Assembly: GCA_007570785.1 (NCBI GenBank)
Contig: ML664173.1
Coordinates: 13,859,933 to 13,923,932, forward strand
Origin: Antilocapra americana
Taxonomy: Eukaryota > Chordata > Mammalia > Artiodactyla > Antilocapridae
Direction: 5' to 3'
Length of the DNA: 64,000 nucleotides
Shown here one piece after another: positions 21,640-32,409 of the stretch (positions are counted from its first letter, which is position 1; each line of letters opens with the position of its first letter). A model generated the notes under the pieces. That model saw only the letters and a list, made by a program, of their open reading frames with translations, was not told the DNA's origin and searched no databases. Both the position numbers and the translations under genes were made by a program.

Positions 21640-22084
21640 GTTGTAAGAGACATGTTTAAAAGACCAACTTGTACACTGAGATAATTGCAGACTACATAAA
21701 AATTGCAAAAAGCAGTACAAATAATTGCCATATTTCCTTCACTGAGTTTCTCCCGTCATTGGTTTTTAGCATGCTTACATTTGTCCTGGTGTGTTGGATG
21801 CTAGAGCCATTTTTTATGTATTTCTGCCCAACTCCCTGTGTAGTGACTTCATGTTGGTGGCTTGAAACTAACTGATGTGGAGGCAGAGAATTTACAGAAC
21901 AGAAAGTAGTAGTCAGGGACTTTCCCCCTAGGAAATGCTGTTAAACATTTAGCACCATGCTACCATTGCATCAATCTCTTTTCTTTCTGTCTCTCTCTTT
22001 GTGTGTGTAGGGGACCTTCCTAACACTCACTTGACTTCACATTCCAGAATGTCTGGCTCTAGGTGAGTGATCACACCATCATGG
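21640..22084 (-). repeat. L1M-type 3' relic (left part)
   Basis: T-rich. cataaaaattgcaaaaagca and tttagcatgcttacatttg resemble the antisense 3' region of old L1 elements. Interrupted by Bov-B at 22085. Confidence 0.5.
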
Positions 22085-22640
22085 TTATCTGGGTCATTAA
22101 GATCTTTTTAATATAGTTCTTCTGTGTATCTTGCCACCTCTTCTTAATATCTTCTGCTTCTTTTAGGCTTTTAGGTCCATACCGTTTCTGTCCTTTATTG
22201 TTCCCACCCTTGCATGAAATGTTCCCCTGGTATCTTTAATTTTCTTGAGGATATCTCTAGTCTTTCCCATTCTATTGTTTTCCTCTATTTCTTTGCATTG
22301 ATCGATCAAGAAGGCTTTCTCATCTCTTCTTGCTATTCTTTGGAACTGTGCATTCAGATGGCATATCTTTCCTTTTCTCCTTTACCTTTAGCTTCTCTTC
22401 TTTTCTCAGCTATTTGTAAGGCCTCCTCAGACAACCATTTTGCCTTTTGCATTTCTTTTTCTTGGGGATGGTCTTGATCACTGCCTCCTGTACAATGTCA
22501 TTAACCTCCGTCCATAGTTCTTCAGGCACTCTATCAAATCTAATCCCTTGAATCTATTTGTCACTTTCACTGTATAATCATAAGGGATTTGATTTAGGTC
22601 ATACTTGAATGGTTTAGTGGTTTTTCCTACTTTCAAACAT
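22085..22640 (-). mobile_element. Bov-B LINE, internal fragment (endonuclease region)
   Basis: Antisense Bov-B: cttctgtgtatcttgccacc, tgatcgatcaagaaggcttt, cctcagacaaccattttgcc, gggatggtcttgatcactgc. On the minus strand this is the apurinic-type endonuclease part of the ORF, broken by stops. It lacks the 3' end, so this copy is either internally truncated or rearranged. Confidence 0.88.
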
Positions 22641-23190
22641 CGTCAAATGTCCTAATAATGTCCTTTATAGCAAAAAAAGAAAAAATTTCTGGTGTGTGTA
22701 TTATGTAAATATCTTGTTTTGTATCCCCTGCTAGTTATAGCATCCATTTATAATTCTTTCTTTCCTAAAGAACATTCTTTCCTTCCCCATTCATTTGTTT
22801 ATTCCTTGATTTATTTATATCAGGTGAACTCATGGATTCTTCTTTTGTTTTTTGGGTTATAACCTAGAAGTCTCATGATTTATTTCAGTGCTCAAATTAT
22901 GCCAGATTTGTCCAGGAGAAACCATTTCAGGCTGGCTCTATTCTTATTGACATGTCCTTGTTATTATTTTTTCCTTTAAGCACATCATCACTTTCTGGCA
23001 CAACAAAATGTTCCAGGGTCATCTTATACTTTGCCTGAGTGAGCCCTGGAATTGGCTGTTTTCCCAAAGTGCCATGGTTCCTTTTATTGGACAATGGCAT
23101 TTAGAAACCAAAGTCTGGGAACTGGGGTGCTCTGTGCTTCTGAGGAAGATACATCTGTTAAATTTCTGACAACAGGATGCATTTTACAGA
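22641..23190 (-). repeat. L1M-type 3' relic (right part)
   Basis: ctaataatgtcctttatagc, ttccagggtcatcttatact, ggttccttttattggacaat and ttagaaaccaaagtctggga match a widely dispersed old L1 3' region. The join with 21640-22084 indicates one relic split by Bov-B. Confidence 0.65.
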
Positions 23191-23653
23191 CTACGGTGTG
23201 TACCAGTCCACTGGTCTGGCATTTGACTCTTTTTCCTTCTGGCTACTTTTCTATTCAACCTGAAGCAAGCTCAGCAGTGAGTCCTCTGCCAGGACTCCTT
23301 TCCCACCCTTCCTGCCCTTTTCTCTGCCCAGTTCACACACCCTTCTGTCCTGTTTCCCTTTTCCACTGAACCACAGCCAGGGAGCCCATCTTCTATCAAC
23401 TCTGCCTGGAGATTTTACACCGAACAAGCTTGCTGCAGGGCAAGGTGGATTTCTCTTGGATTTTTACTATATTCTGATCTATGCCTTTACAGATCTTTTT
23501 TTGTTTGAAATTGGGTGGAAAATAGGAAACCCCTCTGGGCCTGAAGGAGAGTCTAAAAGAGTTTTTTCAGTAAGCACAAAGTAACATTTCTAAAGGTAAG
23601 AATGCTCTGTGTCATGGTTAATTAGTAAAGTTTTTTCTTTCTTGGTGTTATCT
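23191..23653. other. Unassigned sequence
   Basis: Mixed T-rich sequence, perhaps a continuation of the L1 relic. No gene. Confidence 0.4.
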
Positions 23654-23670
23654 AAAATAATAGTGTTTTA

Positions 23671-23956
23671 GGGGACTTCCCAGGTGGTCCAGTGATTAAG
23701 AATCCGCCTGCCGGTGCAGGGGACACGGGTTCAATTCCTGGTCTAGGAAGATTCCATATGCCACGGGGCAACCAAGCCCTTGTGCCACAATTACTGACGC
23801 CTGTGTGCCTCGAGCTCATGCTCTGCAACAACAGAAGCCACCACAGTGAGAAGCCCGCGCATCACAACTAGAGTAGTCCCCACTCCCTGAAACTAGAGAA
23901 ACAAAGACCCAGCAGAGCCAAAACTAAATTTAAAGTTATTTTAAAAACAGATAAAT
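23671..23956 (+). mobile_element. CHR-2-type SINE with perfect target-site duplication
   Basis: Head ggggacttcccaggtggtcc, B box gggttcaattcctgg, body gccacaattactgacgcc and an A-rich tail. A perfect 17-bp direct repeat AAAATAATAGTGTTTTA lies at 23654-23670 and 23957-23973. The A-rich start of the site fits L1-type endonuclease cleavage. Confidence 0.96.
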
Positions 23957-24099
23957 AAAATAATAGTGTTTTAAATTCAGTGAAAAAGATCACACCTGTT
24001 ACTCAGAACAGATATCCCGGTTCTTCCTCATGAATGCTTTTCCTCCACAGCATTCAACACAATCGGTAACATATTTGGGGGTCACTGTTGGTCCATATG

Positions 24100-24310
24100 G
24101 GCGTCCCTGGTGGCTCAGACAGTAAAGAATCTGCCTGCAATGTGAGAGACCTGGGTTCAATCCCTGGGTCAGGAAGATTCCCATGGAGAAGGGAATGGCA
24201 ATCCACTTTAGTATTCTTGCCTGGAGAATCCCATGGACAGAAAAACTTGGTGGGCTACAGTCCATGGGGTCGCAAAGAGCTGGACCTGACTGAGTGACTA
24301 ACACTTTCAC
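24100..24310 (+). mobile_element. Bov-tA SINE
   Basis: Full-length sense copy, from gcgtccctggtggctcagac through gggttcaatccctgggtcag and cctggagaatcccatggaca to gactgagtgactaacactt. Little diverged, so relatively young. Confidence 0.95.
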
Positions 24311-24329
24311 CTTCACTGGTTAATATTTG

Positions 24330-24540
24330 TCAGAGCTGTATCATCAATGCCTGGCACACTGATGTTTAGTAAAACTTTGTTGAATGAATGCCTGAATTAA
24401 TTTTATCTTCTCAATAATTTGTGAAACAGAGATGACTTTTTCTACTTTACTGATGGGGAAACTGAGGCTCCAAGAGCCAAGGTTTGTTCAACGTTGTTGC
24501 CCTAGTAACTGGTGGAATGGGACTTCAAATCTGGATTTGT
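24330..24540 (+). repeat. MIR SINE
   Basis: tgcctggcacactgatgttt, tactgatggggaaactgagg and ctccaagagccaaggtttg, followed by gtaactggtggaatgggact, preserve MIR landmarks. Confidence 0.75.
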
Positions 24541-25434
24541 TAGAATCTAACATGTGTGCAAAATGTTTCAATGGAGGAGATGCTTTTAGTGGAGAATTGA
24601 ATTGAGTTTTTATTCCCATGATGAGTTTTGCTGCTGAAGGAGTTTCTAAATTCTTAGAAATTAGGGCAGCACAAAAATGATCCAAAGGAGGACACAGAAC
24701 AGGGACTGATGCTGCAAAAGTGGCCACGAGGGGCCCTCTGGGGGACCATAACCACTCATCTCATTGTTCGCCATATTCCCACTGGAGTATGGAAGGGCCA
24801 GGCAGAGGTAGGCGCCAGGGACTTGACCTCAACCATGAACCCCATCCCCCAGCTCCAGCTGACTAGTTCTGGGCCCCGCCAGGGTGCCTTCTATGGCAGA
24901 AGACACTTCTCCCAAGGGCTCTAGCATCCCACCTTCCCTGCCTCCTAAACTTGCCCAGCAGTTGGGCGGAACGGAGGTTACACCTCTGCTTTGAAGATGG
25001 GGAAACTGAGTCTCCAAGGATAGAAATACTCAGCAGAGAGGAAGTTTCGCCATCTGTACAATGGGAAGATTGGACTTGGTGATGTCCAGGGCGGTTTCTC
25101 CAGTTCTCCAGATAGTGTTTTCATGGCCAGTGGCCTCCTCCCCCACTTCCCCTCCTCCCAACCTCAGGGCTTTCCTGCCCTCTTCCCTAGGGAAACAGTG
25201 GTTCCATCCAATTGCTTCCCTTTGAACTGACAGAGTCAAGACCAAATCCTCATTTACATTTCAAAGGCCGCAGTGCCCGATCTGGATCAGATGGCGTATC
25301 TACCTGGTCTCTGAAAGTCCCTGTCCTGGCCTGGGAGATGGGTTGGCCTCTCAAGAGATGAGTAAAACACCTTTGGAGACCATCTGAGAGGCGCTGAAAG
25401 ACATTTCCACTTCTGAACAGATGTCTCCTAGAAA
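24541..25434. other. Unassigned sequence with MIR-like island
   Basis: gatggggaaactgagtctcc near 25000 and gccatctgtacaatgggaag near 25050 suggest eroded MIR pieces. The remainder is unique. No gene supported. Confidence 0.45.
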
Positions 25435-25640
25435 TACCACAAAGTACAATAGCTACTCACACTTCCACGCGTGTATATATGTTAGATGCCAGGTACTTAT
25501 TAAATCCTTTACCACAACCCTGCGAGGTGGGTGTTATTATTTCCCCATTTTACAGATGAGGCCACAGAGGCACCAGAAGGTTAAACAACTTGTCTAAAGT
25601 CAAGATGGAAAATGTGAACTTCCTGTGTGCAGGTTCCCGA
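25435..25640 (+). repeat. MIR SINE
   Basis: tagatgccaggtacttatta, caaccctgcgaggtgggtgt, ccccattttacagatgaggc and aggttaaacaacttgtctaa are in MIR order over nearly the full length. Confidence 0.88.
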
Positions 25641-25993
25641 CCACTGCACTTTACTACCCCTGAAATTCCATCCTTGGCTGTCCAGGCTCTCATTTGGAAT
25701 GCAAACACCAGGGAAGATAGCCTTGAAACACCAGCAACTCAATGACAAGCTACAGGGGGCCAGCTGGGTTGCAGACCCACTGGTTGCTCTAGGGATTTCA
25801 GCCCCGGGCAGCCTCTGGGCGGCTCCACCCCCAGCCTGGCCCTCCCCTCCTCACTGCCCCAGGGCCAGCCTTACACATGCCCGGGCCTGCAACATGGGTG
25901 AGAGGGGCTGCAGGTGGGCTAGAGATCACTGTGGTTTTCAGACCCAATGTCATGAAATGTCAAGGGCAGGGAACCAGCCTTTTCTTCCTGAGG
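25641..25993. other. Unassigned sequence
   Basis: Unique GC-rich DNA with no recognised feature. The plus frame 25627-26178 runs into an antisense L1 and is not credible. Confidence 0.45.
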
Positions 25994-26303
25994 GGCCTGA
26001 GATTACTGGATCATATGGGAACTCTATTTTTAGTTTTTTGAGAGATGTCCATACTGTTTCCCTTAGTGGCTGCACCAATTTACATTCCCGCCAACAGTGC
26101 AGGAGGGTTCCTTTCTCTCCACATCTTCTCCAGCATTTATTATTTTTGAAGATAGCCATTCGGATTGGTGTGAGGTGATACCTTGTTGTGGTCTAGATTT
26201 GCATTTCTCTAATAATTAGCCATGTTGAGCATCTTCTCACGTGCCAGTTGGCCACCTCTATGTGTTCTTTAGAAAGATACCTGTTTAGCTCTTCTGCGCC
26301 GGC
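25994..26303 (-). mobile_element. LINE-1, ORF2 C-terminal fragment, antisense
   Basis: ttactggatcatatgggaac, gcaccaatttacattcccgc, ggattggtgtgaggtgatac and ttagccatgttgagcatctt are the antisense of the L1 ORF2 3' part. The minus-strand frame 25950-26159 still reads L1-like words but is interrupted. No 3' UTR or poly(A) is attached. Confidence 0.93.
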
Positions 26304-26394
26304 ACCACTATTTGAACCCCTGTTCCATGCAAGAAACTCACAGGCTGAGAAAACCTGACAGTCCTGGTAGAGGAAACGGGTTGGCATTTAAAGT

Positions 26395-26490
26395 TCATTC
26401 AGTCATTATGTTTAGCAGCATCTTCCATGTGCCAGGTGCTGGAGAGACAGCAGTGAACAGATGAAATAAAGTCTTTGCTCTCAGGGAAGC
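26395..26490 (+). repeat. LINE L2 3' fragment
   Basis: tcattcagtcattatgttta, tgccaggtgctggagagaca and gcagtgaacagatgaaataa match the L2 3' end order. Confidence 0.65.
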
Positions 26491-27284
26491 ACCAACCATA
26501 GACAAGAGGCCCTCTTTGGGGGCCTTTGTGTCTTTCTGCCCCCATTGGTGGTGAACAGTTGTTCCCGGCTCCCTCTCCCTGACCCCGACAGCCCGGGGGA
26601 ACAGAGGCCAGATTCAGGGCTGCTCACTGAACACTTGTTTTCCGCACAGTCCCCTTAGCTGGGCCTGGTCCTCCACCTGTCCCAGCGCCTCTGGCTTTTT
26701 CCCCTGGGCAGCTGTCCCTCCTGACCCTCCTCCTTTCATCTTGCCTGCTTCCCTCTCTCCCCTATCTTGGGGGCACTGGCCATGGTTCTCGATCCTGGCT
26801 GGCCATCTGTATCCCTGGAAGCAACTTCAGAAAGCACAGGATCCACCGGCATGGTCAAGACGCCGCAGGTGGGAGAGTGGGGTCCTGGCTTCTGATATCT
26901 TTCTGGGGCCATTCCAGGTTGAGATCTCGGCTCCAAGGGCCCACAGGGAAGCCCCTGGAGTGATTCCCCCAGCTTTGACTTAGAGCAATGACGCGCTGTA
27001 AGCCAGGGGCTTTGGGAGGAGACTGACTGGGCATCTCAAGGCCAGGTCAGAGGAGTCGGGACTGAGCCCAGCAGGTCCAGAGAGGGATGCTCAGTTGTGA
27101 GGCTGATCTCCAGGAGGGGAGTGAGGGGTGGGCACCCTCTGGCTCCTGCCCAGGCGTCTCCCAGAGCTCTCTGTTCTCAAGGCTGCAGAGGGCTCCTGCA
27201 GTACAGGTCAGGGAAGAGGAGGGGGGAGGCGAGGAGGAGTAGATAGGGGCAACTCTGTTTTCTCTCTCTCCTTCCCCTGTTAAG
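26491..27284. other. Unassigned sequence
   Basis: GC-rich unique DNA. No repeat or gene recognised. Confidence 0.45.
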
Positions 27285-27360
27285 TCCTGCTCATCTTTCA
27301 AGGCACAGTTCTAATTTCACCTCCTCCAGGAAGGCTTCCCTTATTACCCAGATGAAAACC
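27285..27360 (-). repeat. LINE L2, short antisense fragment
   Basis: cctgctcatctttcaaggca and cacctcctccaggaaggctt are a standard antisense L2/MIR3-type phrase. Confidence 0.55.
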
Positions 27361-27796
27361 AACTCATCAGTTCCTCACAGGACTCCCCCAAGGATTTCCT
27401 TGGGATTCACTCTGTATACATGACTCATCAAACTTAGATTGGGAAATGACTCTGAAGCTAGTCCACTCTCCTCTGCTTCAGGCAGGCCTCTGTGATACAT
27501 TTCACGCACGTGTACGCCTCAGCCTGAGGTCAGAGCTCCCAACATTTGGGGCCACCTGCAGGTATAGGAGCTCGGTTCCTTTGGCCACATCATTCCTCTG
27601 GGGCAGGGGCAAGGCCTGGAAAACTGGAAGCATGGCCTCCTGGGCCCTCTGGCCCCATGCCAGGACTCAGTGTTTGAGGACTTTTCCTGGGAGAACCAGG
27701 GCAAGGTTTGGCCCATCCAGAGGGATAGGACACTTCAACCAGGAAACCTGCTGTGTGACTCTGGGCAATCAGCCCTCTTTGTGGATATGTAGGGCG
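27361..27796. other. Unassigned sequence
   Basis: Unique DNA up to the LTR edge. A faint MIR-like phrase (gctgtgtgactctgggcaat) occurs near 27750. Confidence 0.4.
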
Positions 27797-28340
27797 AATA
27801 CCAACCAGGGTTCTTGGACTTCCCCATGAACAGAAATTGAACAGAGGCCAGAGAAGAAATTTAGGCAAGGTTTTACTGGGATCCTGTACCAGGTACAGGA
27901 CAGAGGAATAACAAGTAACAGGTTCCCTTGCTGGCTCCCTGAGGTGGGAGTGAGCCCTGGGGTGAGGGGAGCGGGGTGTCTGGGCGGTGGGCGTGAAGGG
28001 TGGCTCAGGTGGTTTGCCCATCCCTTTGTGGTGTTGAGTGTTGGCCGGCTTGCCCAGTAACTGCTTTTGCTCCCAAAGCCCAGTTTTTTTTTTTTGCTCC
28101 CGGCTCTTCAGAAATGGCAGTTGTTTTTTTGTGTGTGTCTTTTTTGTATCTTTTTGAGCCAGCATTTGCCCCAGCTGTGCATGCACAAGGTTATTTTTAG
28201 TCCCATAGAGTTTCTTTGTATTTTTTTAGCTGGAGGAGAGGTGTGTCCAGGTGCAAGCTTTGCAGCTCTGCAGTAAAGGGTCCCAGGCGTCACTGGAAGG
28301 GTCCCACCTTCCCAGGCTGGGAAGGTTTCCCTGGGTCTCA
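27797..28340 (-). mobile_element. ERV solo LTR, copy 2
   Basis: Minus-strand relative of the LTR at 865-1368. On the minus strand it starts TGAGACCC at 28340 and carries the same actaaaaataacct block and the ctggcctctgttcaatttct block, and it shares the terminal aaccctgg-ttggta segment that copy 3 has lost. The poly(A) signal has mutated to AGTAAA. No internal proviral sequence lies beside it. Confidence 0.85.
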
Positions 28341-28670
28341 CTGCCAGACCAGCGAAGGATCAAGAGGCTCGTTCCCCGCACATGGAGCATAAGAAAAGCC
28401 CCATCCAAACAAGCCAAGAAGCCCGGTGAAGATTCTCAATTTCCCCACTCTGACCTTTTCAGTTTTTTAAATATCACATTTGAAATGTTTTTTTCTGGCT
28501 TTTTTGGGTGTCTTGTTTTGCTGGTAACCTCAGCAGTACATGTTATTATGTGTGCTGGGAAATCCAGCTTTTGGTGTTGTGTGTGGGTACAGGTTTCCTC
28601 GTATGGGTTACACTAATGTATGCACGCAGCCTATATGCACATACATACAAATCACATCACACCGTGTCGA
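28341..28670. other. Unassigned sequence
   Basis: T-rich in the second half. No repeat family or gene recognised. Confidence 0.4.
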
Positions 28671-28802
28671 ATCAGTCGTTCTCAGCCCTGCCTAGGGAGT
28701 CACAAAAACCCCAGTGCTGCAGTCAAAATAAATCAGAACCACAAGGAGTAGGGCCCAGGTGTCAGTAGTTTGCAAATCTCCCCAGGTGATCCCCTCTGTG
28801 CC
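28671..28802 (+). repeat. MER5A-like hAT DNA transposon relic
   Basis: cgttctcagccctgcctagg at the left, gggcccaggtgtcagtagtt in the middle and ctccccaggtgatcccctct at the right follow the MER5A arrangement. The terminal inverted repeat at the right end is eroded. Confidence 0.7.
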
Positions 28803-29384
28803 ATCACAACTAAGAAGCTCTGATACAGGTGGCAGCTTCCTGACGGAGTGCCTTTATTGAACAGTTAACAAGAGTGAGCGTTCAGACTCTGAAATTAAGG
28901 GAGGGACGACACTTGGAAAGAAACAGATGACAAAAAGGCTTGGCCTAGATGCAGTGTTCTCACCTTTGAACAAGACCATCTCTGCTGTCCCACTCAAATC
29001 TTAAAAAACGCTTTGGTTGCAATGGATATGCTCAAGGAGGAGAGGAAGGCTTCCTGGGGGAGGCCAGGCCCCCTCTCTAGAGGCTCACAGTTCCTGGAGT
29101 CCTGAGTATCCATAGCTGCTTCCTTTTTTAAACCAAGGGGTATAAACCAAGGGGACTCCTGCCCACCTCCCACAGGAGCAGACAGCAGCCGGTCTGAGCT
29201 GCTGGGGAGCCAGGATTAGGGAGAGATTAGTGAGTGTGGTTTAGAGGGGCTCTGGAGCCTTGCAGCCAGCTCAGAAGCCTCAGGTCCAAAGATAGCAAAC
29301 AGGAGAAGATGAGACAGCATGTGGAAGGGAGGGGGCAATGCGGGAGAGGGGACAGCTGGCAAACTGATGCTTGGGCCATGAAAA
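28803..29384. other. Unassigned sequence
   Basis: No gene or named repeat recognised. Confidence 0.45.
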
Positions 29385-29830
29385 AAATCATTTATTAGCT
29401 CCTAATTTTTTTTAAAGGTTTAGTACAAAGCTAAGATATGCTTATAAAAACATGGACAATATTGAAGCATACAGACGAAAAATGAAAAGTTCTTTTTCAC
29501 CTTCCATTTTCTCCCGAATTCTACTTTCCACTATCATCATTTTGGCATATATGCTTTCAGACCATTTTCTATGTATACGTGTTTTCTATACACATTATTT
29601 TTATTGCTTAAAAAAACCCCTCAGATTATTCTCTACATATTATTTTGCAACTTGTTTTTTAAATACTATGCCACAGACATGTTCTGTGCCTGCTCCTAAG
29701 TCAGAGTTACTTTATTCCTTTTGACAGCTGCCTAGAATTCCAGAGCCTGTTATGATTTATGGGACTGCTATAGTCAGCATACTTGTTCAATGGTTCTGTC
29801 AGATACCTTCCTAAAAGTGGAATGGCTAGT
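29385..29830 (-). repeat. L1M-type 3' relic, antisense
   Basis: acaatattgaagcatacaga, gctttcagaccattttctat, ttattttgcaacttgttttt and cttcctaaaagtggaatggc match a dispersed old L1 3' region in T-rich (antisense) orientation. Substantially eroded. Confidence 0.6.
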
Positions 29831-30229
29831 TCTGAAGGCCTGTGGTTTCCTAACTGGGATGGGTTTTGTCCAGTCGTCTCCCCCAAATCCTTGGCAGACC
29901 CACCGATATTATCCATAGACCCACTACGTCATCCTCCTCATAAACTCATCCTGCATTGGGTATTACCCACTTCTTATACTATTCCCAATGTAAACGGAGG
30001 AGTGTTGTTAACAAAGCTTAAACAAAATGCAGTCCCATGAGGTTTAACCTCCAGTTTCCTGTCTTCCAGATGGGGAGGGCAAGGGAAGTGGTATCTGTCA
30101 GCTGCCTGCTGGGAGGAGCAGGAGACTCTGGTGGGGTTGCTGCCCTCCCCGGAGCCCTCGCTGGAGCCCTTGAGGTGGTTGTGTGAGGGGTTCTGTGACA
30201 AAGGGCTCCCAACAGTCCCACCCAGGAGG
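29831..30229. other. Unassigned sequence
   Basis: Unique DNA with no feature. Overlapping frames on both strands are composition effects. Confidence 0.4.
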
Positions 30230-30425
30230 TCACAAACGTGGGAAAATGTCATGTGTCAGGATTGGTCACCTGAAGTCTCAGGTCAAGTGTCAGCCTGCTC
30301 TGCCCTCCCTAATGGCGTTCAGCCTCTCTTCCCATCTATTAAGCAGAGGTGATGGAGGTGCTCCTGTATTGAGGATTAAGCAAACGGATTATTTGTGAAC
30401 AGCGCCTGGCAAGAAATGTTTAAAT
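30230..30425 (+). repeat. MIR-like fragment
   Basis: Ends with gaggattaagcaaacggatt, then gtgaacagcgcctggcaaga, the MIR 3' tail pattern. The 5' part is unclear. Confidence 0.45.
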
Positions 30426-30468
30426 GGGGTGAGTTCCCAGTTGATAAGCTATTCCCCATGGCATACAC

Positions 30469-30501
30469 ACCCCTCCCCTCCCCTCCCCTCCCCCCCCCCC
30501 A
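30469..30501 (+). repeat. (CCCCT)n plus C-run
   Basis: Tandem cccct units merge into an 11-C run. Pyrimidine-only low-complexity tract, so G-quadruplex potential lies on the minus strand. Confidence 0.9.
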
Positions 30502-30519
30502 CAGACACACAGGGTCCAG

Positions 30520-31112
30520 CTTCTCTCCTCCGGGGTAACCACTGTGAACAGTTTGGTGCATATCATTCCAAACTTCTAGGAACATCTAGACACACGACTC
30601 TCACGTGCGTGTAGGTACATGTGACAATTATAAACTGTCCTGTGTGCACACTCTTTCCGAGTCTTGTTTTTAAATTTTTTAAAACTAACTTTATTTTCTG
30701 AACAGGTATTACATACACATGGTATAAAATTCAAAAAGTAAGAGGGTAGACAGTGAAAAATTAGCATTCTTCTCGCCTCAGTTTCCTCACTATTTAAGTT
30801 CTTATTGTTATCAATTTCTTGAGTATATGTCAAGAGATACTTCAAGCACTTCAAGAAACACATTCGCTCAGACTTTTGTTTTTTCTCACACAAATGGTAG
30901 CATACTTGACAGAATCTTCTCCACCTTTTTTTTCACCTAATGAAATATCTTGAAATATCTATATCACCACATGTAGAGTTTTTTAAAAGTTTTTGGCTGC
31001 ATAGAATTTCACTGTTAGAAGTATCATCACATCTTTAATCTGGTTTTAAGGAAACTGAGATTTTCAAATATTTGGCTTATTAATAAACTATAATAAATAT
31101 CCTTATAAGGAA
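30520..31112 (-). repeat. L1M-type 3' relic, antisense
   Basis: aaccactgtgaacagtttgg, ttattttctgaacaggtatt, gtataaaattcaaaaagtaa and acacaaatggtagcatactt are hallmark phrases of an old L1 3' region in antisense. A perfect CArg-box-like CCTTATAAGG lies at its right edge (31101-31110). Confidence 0.7.
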
Positions 31113-32153
31113 TCATCTTTATAAGGCCAGAGAAAACCTAGCTAAAATTGATTTAAACTGATAAACAGTTTGAAGACTCAGTAACTGCACACTGACTTCT
31201 GTCCAGCCCCTTAGTTTCCCTGCAGACCTGACTCTCTGTCCTTTGATATGTGGACTTTCTCTTGAGGCTCCTTCACCTCCACCAACTCTAGGGTCTTCCT
31301 CGGTAGAACAAAAAGCCTGCCACAGCACTAGACCTCCATCCTCAGATCATACCATCCAAGGCAAGGCAGAATGTGTCCCCTCTGTCTTCTACAGGAGAGG
31401 AAGGAAGTAACTTGTCCCCAGAAACCCTGCAAACCACAAGCATTTGCTACATTCTCCTACCACTTGCACTTTTCATTTTAATGGTCTATCAGGAACATTG
31501 TTCCTATAGATACATCTACTTCTCTCTTTTTATAGTGATTTCATGTACTTAATTGTGTGGAGTTACCATGGCTCCTTTGCTTGCTTTCTCTCTGATAGAC
31601 ATTTAGGCATTTCTGTTTAAAAAAAACAACTTACAAACAATATTGAAATGAACGTCTGTACTAGCTAGGACACAGTTCTTTAACAAAGACCCACAGTAAC
31701 GGGTGCTTAAACACAGGAGTTCGCTCTTCAGTTTCAGTAGTTCTTTAAGCGTTCGTGGTGGACAGGGTGGCTCTGCTTTAGTCGGGGATGCAAATTGCCT
31801 TTATCTTGATGCCCTCATCTATGAGGTTGAAGAAAACCCAACACCATGCTTTCCGGGTCCATATTCCAGCCATTGGAAGTGGAAGAGAGGAAAAATGGAA
31901 GATCACTTCTCCCCAAGCACACCACCCACAAGATGCACATCACTTTTGCTCACAACCCACCTTTGCCAGAACTTGGTCACGTGGCCACACCTAACTGGAA
32001 ATGGAATCGTTATACTGAGTAGTATGTGCCCCTCAAAAAGTTGGAGGTTCTACTGCTAAAAGAAGAAGAGGAGAAAATAAATTATGGAATAAGTAGCTAC
32101 CTCTGCTACAACATCCTTACACTTTTTTCTATCAACAGCCCTGTATTTTGGGG
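31113..32153. other. Unassigned, probably old repeats
   Basis: 31440-31680 is T-rich and resembles an L1 relic (gacatttaggcatttctg, caatattgaaatgaacgtct). 31690-32060 has the texture of an eroded DNA transposon or LTR that I cannot name (ggaagatcacttctccccaa, gaacttggtcacgtggccac). No gene. Confidence 0.4.
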
Positions 32154-32169
32154 GGATTGAATTCTTTTT

Positions 32170-32393
32170 ATTTATTTATTTGTTTGTGTTGGATCTTAGC
32201 GCATGGGATCCTCGTTGCATCATACGGGATCTTTCATGCAGTACATGGACTCTCTAGTTGTGGCTGGAGGGCTTCAGGAATGGGTGTAGTTGCTTTGTAG
32301 CATGTGAGATCTTAGTTCCATGACCAGGGATCGCACCTACGTCCCCTGCAATGCAAGGTGGATTCTTAACCACTGGACCACCAGGGATGTCCT
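32170..32393 (-). mobile_element. CHR-1-type SINE, antisense, with perfect target-site duplication
   Basis: Antisense copy starting with a TTTA-rich tail and ending in taaccactggaccaccaggg. It contains the antisense B box (gggatcgcacctacg, degenerate). A perfect 16-bp direct repeat GGATTGAATTCTTTTT lies at 32154-32169 and 32394-32409. Confidence 0.96.
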
Positions 32394-32409
32394 GGATTGA
32401 ATTCTTTTT

